DNA of 64,000 nucleotides from positions 107,058-171,057 of the forward strand of contig NZ_JQBX01000001.1 in NCBI RefSeq assembly GCF_001437075.1. The letters are read 5' to 3'. The notes under the pieces are model-generated. The model ran no database searches. It saw nothing but the letters and a program-made list of their open reading frames with translations, and was not told the origin of the DNA. The translations under genes and the position numbers were made by a program. How positions within the stretch are numbered: position 1 is the first letter of the stretch; each line of letters begins with the position of its first letter. This stretch comes from Pediococcus stilesii. GTDB lineage: Bacteria; Bacillota; Bacilli; Lactobacillales; Lactobacillaceae. Shown piece after piece: positions 61,820 to 64,000 of the stretch.

Positions 61820-62732
61820 TTTTTTGATTTAACCAACTTTCAATTTTTTGATTTATTTTTAATTGATCAGACTCATTTTGCAAAATATCAAACCACTGAA
61901 CATCCATTTTATTTCTAAACCAGGTCAACTGTCTTTTAGCATAGTGTCGGGAATCTTTTTTAATTAATTCGACAACTTGTTCCAGACTACGTTCGCCTTT
62001 GAAATAGGATTCCCATTCACGATAGCCAATTCCTTTCGTGGCTTGGGGCACCTCATCTTGGTCAAATAGCCACTGGGCTTCCCGGAGAAGACCATTTTGC
62101 AACATCAAATCAACCCTTTGATTTATCCGAGCATACAGGTTCAGTCGATTGGTGTTCAAACCAATTATCAAACTATCATACGGAGGTTTTCTGGAATTTT
62201 GCTCTGAAAATTTGATGCCATTTAACTCGTAAACTTCAATTGCCCGAATCATTCTGCGACGATTATGTTGATCAATTCGATTTGCTGACTTTTGATCAAC
62301 TTTTCGCAGCATCTGAAATAATTCTTCATCAGTTTTTTCATCCAAAGTTTTTCGAATTGCTAGAACTTGCTCCCGATTTTCAGTGTTTCCGCCTAACTCT
62401 AAATCCTCCAAAAGCGCCTGAAGATAAAATCCTGTCCCCCCCACAATTAAAGGAACTTTATTCCGATTTGTTATTTCAATAATGAGCTTCTCAGCGCTTG
62501 ATTTAAAATCCTGAACCGTAAACGAATCTTGGACATTCCTTATATCAATAAGATGATGTCGTACTCCGTCCATCTCTTCCGGCATAATCTTAGCCGTCCC
62601 AATATCAAGTCCTCGATAGACTTGCATCGAATCCCCTGAGATAATTTCTGCATTAAATCTTTTGGCAATCTCAATTGAAAGCTGAGTTTTACCGACGGCA
62701 GTGGGACCGACAATCGCCAAAACTTTATTCAT
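61803..62732 (-). CDS. miaA: tRNA dimethylallyltransferase
   Basis: MiaA adds a dimethylallyl group to A37 of tRNAs that read UNN codons. The 309-residue protein has the P-loop GPTAVGKTQLS near residue 9, SGDSMQVYRGLDIGTAKI and RHYAKRQLTWFRN near residue 260. Length is normal. It overlaps ynbB by 17 bases and follows the phosphodiesterase gene by one base, so all are likely in one transcript. Confidence 0.97.
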   Translation of the reverse strand: MNKVLAIVGPTAVGKTQLSIEIAKRFNAEIISGDSMQVYRGLDIGTAKIMPEEMDGVRHHLIDIRNVQDSFTVQDFKSSAEKLIIEITNRNKVPLIVGGTGFYLQALLEDLELGGNTENREQVLAIRKTLDEKTDEELFQMLRKVDQKSANRIDQHNRRRMIRAIEVYELNGIKFSEQNSRKPPYDSLIIGLNTNRLNLYARINQRVDLMLQNGLLREAQWLFDQDEVPQATKGIGYREWESYFKGERSLEQVVELIKKDSRHYAKRQLTWFRNKMDVQWFDILQNESDQLKINQKIESWLNQKNELER

Positions 62733-62733
62733 T

Positions 62734-63468
62734 CTATTCTCCTTGAATCTCTTTTCTAATTTTTAGTGCTCGTGCTGGATAATCCGTAATAATTCCCTTA
62801 AAGCGTTTTTTACAACAGTACCGAATATCTTCAGCACTATTAACCGTCCACGGTCGTAGCGCTACATGTGGTAAAAAAAAGCGATGACTACGAACCCACG
62901 TAATACTTGGATGCCATTCCTGAATAATTTTATGGCGAATAAATTTACGAGCAGCTTTAGTGTTGATTTTAAATAAACTAGCAACTTCCACGTCGGGCTG
63001 CAGTTTATGCATCGTACTGACCGTTTTAGGATTAAAGCTTGAATATACCAGATGGAACCTAATCGGTCGGTTTTTAAAAAAATCATAAACTTTATATTCA
63101 ATACCCGGGTATTTAATTTTATCAGTTTTCAATTCCAAATTGAAAATCCCTCTGTATTTTCTTTGATCGAGTAAATCGACAACTTCTTCCAAAGTTGGAA
63201 TGCGTTCATTTATATATTTTTCACTAAAGTATGCGCCTGCATCCAATTGCTTTAATTCGATTAAAGTTTTATCAAATACCCTTCCTTCACCGTTAGTAGT
63301 TCGATTGACGGTTTCATCATGAATAATAATCAGCTCTCCATCGCTAGATAAATGGACGTCGGTTTCAATTCCATCGGCTCCATCGTCAATCGCCTGATTA
63401 AAAGCGGCAAGTGTATTCTCGGGCCGAGTACCTTTACTCCCCCTGTGAGCAATAATTTGAGTTATCAT
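62734..63468 (-). CDS. Glycerophosphodiester phosphodiesterase
   Basis: The 244-residue protein is a GDPD-type TIM-barrel enzyme that releases glycerol 3-phosphate from glycerophosphodiesters. It has the catalytic AHRGSKGTRPENTLAAF near the start (H8 and R9), IETDVHLSSDGELIIIHDE and the second-site NRTTNGEGRV, and a later NLELKTD. There is no signal peptide, so it should act in the cytoplasm. It is first in the unit with miaA and ynbB. Confidence 0.93.
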   Translation of the reverse strand: MITQIIAHRGSKGTRPENTLAAFNQAIDDGADGIETDVHLSSDGELIIIHDETVNRTTNGEGRVFDKTLIELKQLDAGAYFSEKYINERIPTLEEVVDLLDQRKYRGIFNLELKTDKIKYPGIEYKVYDFFKNRPIRFHLVYSSFNPKTVSTMHKLQPDVEVASLFKINTKAARKFIRHKIIQEWHPSITWVRSHRFFLPHVALRPWTVNSAEDIRYCCKKRFKGIITDYPARALKIRKEIQGE

Positions 63469-63548
63469 GTTATTCTCCTACGTAATTTCTGGTATTTTCC
63501 ACTAATTCAGCGCATAATTAAGGTAATCAAAGTAAGGAGCTGATGTAG

Positions 63549-63725
63549 ATGGGTAAATTTTTTAAAGGTTTTCTATTTGGAGTAATTTCAACGCTTGGCG
63601 CAATTACTGGTGCCTTATATACTTTCCATAAAGTTGTTGTTGAACCGGTTGAAGAGCAAGAAAATCGGGCTGAAGAAAATCGTCGACGTGCACACCGCAA
63701 ACAGCATGCTGCACAAAACGGTTAA
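63549..63725 (+). CDS. DUF3042 family small membrane protein
   Basis: The 58-residue protein starts MGKFFKGFLFGVISTLGAI, one membrane segment at about residues 7-26, then VVVEPVEEQENRAEENRRR and a basic tail. This matches the DUF3042 family, common and unstudied in lactobacilli and enterococci. AAGGAG lies nine bases before the ATG, and a terminator follows at 63804-63857. It diverges from the phosphodiesterase gene. Confidence 0.8.
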   Translation: MGKFFKGFLFGVISTLGAITGALYTFHKVVVEPVEEQENRAEENRRRAHRKQHAAQNG

Positions 63726-63803
63726 AACAATCAACTTATTGGTATGGTGCGATTGTATTCAACTTTAAAACACTTTGCACCTGTTAGGTTTAATAATCTA
63801 AAT

Positions 63804-63857
63804 AAAAAACTGGGACCTTGGAATTATTTTAGAAATATCCATTTGTTCTAGTTTTTT
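63804..63857 (+). terminator. Terminator after the DUF3042 gene
   Basis: AAAAAACTGGGAC and GTTCTAGTTTTTT form a 13-bp stem with G-U pairs, with a second stem (TGGA/TCCA) inside and T bases after. It lies about 80 bases after the stop codon. Confidence 0.7.
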
Positions 63858-63977
63858 ATTTTCGCTTAGCATCTAATTTCTATCTAATTAATAATACACC
63901 TCTTGGTCAGAGTCCAACACTTCAAAATCAATTTCTTTCGTCTGAATTCATTAACTACATAAAAAAGATTGGGTTAA

Positions 63978-64000
63978 TGACCTGTACCCCAGAAGTTAAA
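63978..64000. mobile_element. Possible insertion-sequence end at the right edge
   Basis: The last 23 bases begin TGACCTGTACCCCAGAAGTT, which resembles the terminal inverted repeats of some IS3/IS150-group elements in lactic acid bacteria, recalled from memory. No transposase is visible because the window ends here. Confidence 0.4.

Noticed and set aside
1..64000. CRISPR array, prophage or replication origin
   Set aside because: No evenly spaced direct repeats, phage structural genes, integrase, or dnaA/dnaN-type signals were seen.

Overview
The window looks like a chromosomal segment of a low-GC Gram-positive bacterium of the lactic acid bacteria, most likely a member of the Lactobacillaceae. 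The evidence is the AT-rich DNA, strong AGGAGG-type ribosome binding sites, a lactobacillus-type fab/acc operon with two FabZ paralogues, Asp23 and YlxM proteins, L27 with a Prp-cleavable N-terminus, and a tlyA-ispA neighbourhood with no dxs. Species was not determined. Nearly all genes are on the minus strand and belong to conserved housekeeping operons.

Regions, left to right. (1) 1-8141: type II fatty acid synthesis operon fabZ-fabH-acpP-fabD-fabG-fabF-accB-(FabZ-like)-accC-accD-accA, with a FabT-type palindrome upstream but no fabT gene in the operon; accA is cut by the window edge. (2) 8331-9912: small accessory genes (DsrE-like, membrane protein, YbjQ, unknown). (3) 9976-28068: translation, secretion and lipid genes: rplS, rimM-trmD, rpsP, the signal recognition genes ffh-ylxM-ftsY, smc, rnc, a second acpP, plsX, recG, fakA and asp23. 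Two accessory units interrupt this block: fetAB-like iron export genes between trmD and rplS, and an arcB-type ornithine carbamoyltransferase with two ARG-box sequences between ffh and rpsP. (4) 28368-40004: rpmB on the plus strand, then the gmk-rpoZ-coaBC-priA-fmt-rsmB-prpC-prkC-rsgA-rpe-thiN cluster. (5) 40154-49693: an SOS-type promoter driving an orphan YolD-like gene, then recN-argR-tlyA-ispA-xseB-xseA-folD, nusB-asp23-efp and rpmA-prp-rplU. (6) 49824-58474: accessory region with a TetR regulator, a lipoprotein, small unknown genes, tRNA-Arg(UCU), a flavin-binding protein, an MFS transporter, an unusual two-domain protein (P-loop kinase-like plus OGG/HhH-type DNA glycosylase-like), and a three-gene unit of a dimeric-type dUTPase with two unknown proteins. 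(7) 58741-64000: glnA-glnR with a GlnR operator, ynbB, miaA, a glycerophosphodiester phosphodiesterase, a DUF3042 gene and a possible insertion-sequence end at the right edge.

The best candidate for something undescribed is the gene at 54750-56012. Its C-terminal half keeps both catalytic-type residues of OGG1-like glycosylases (the Lys of the hairpin, K320, and the Asp of the V-P-V-D motif, D349). These follow an N-terminal P-loop with a degenerate Walker A. It converges on a dUTPase operon, which suggests, but does not prove, a link to modified or damaged bases. No database search was possible, so all names rest on motifs and gene order.
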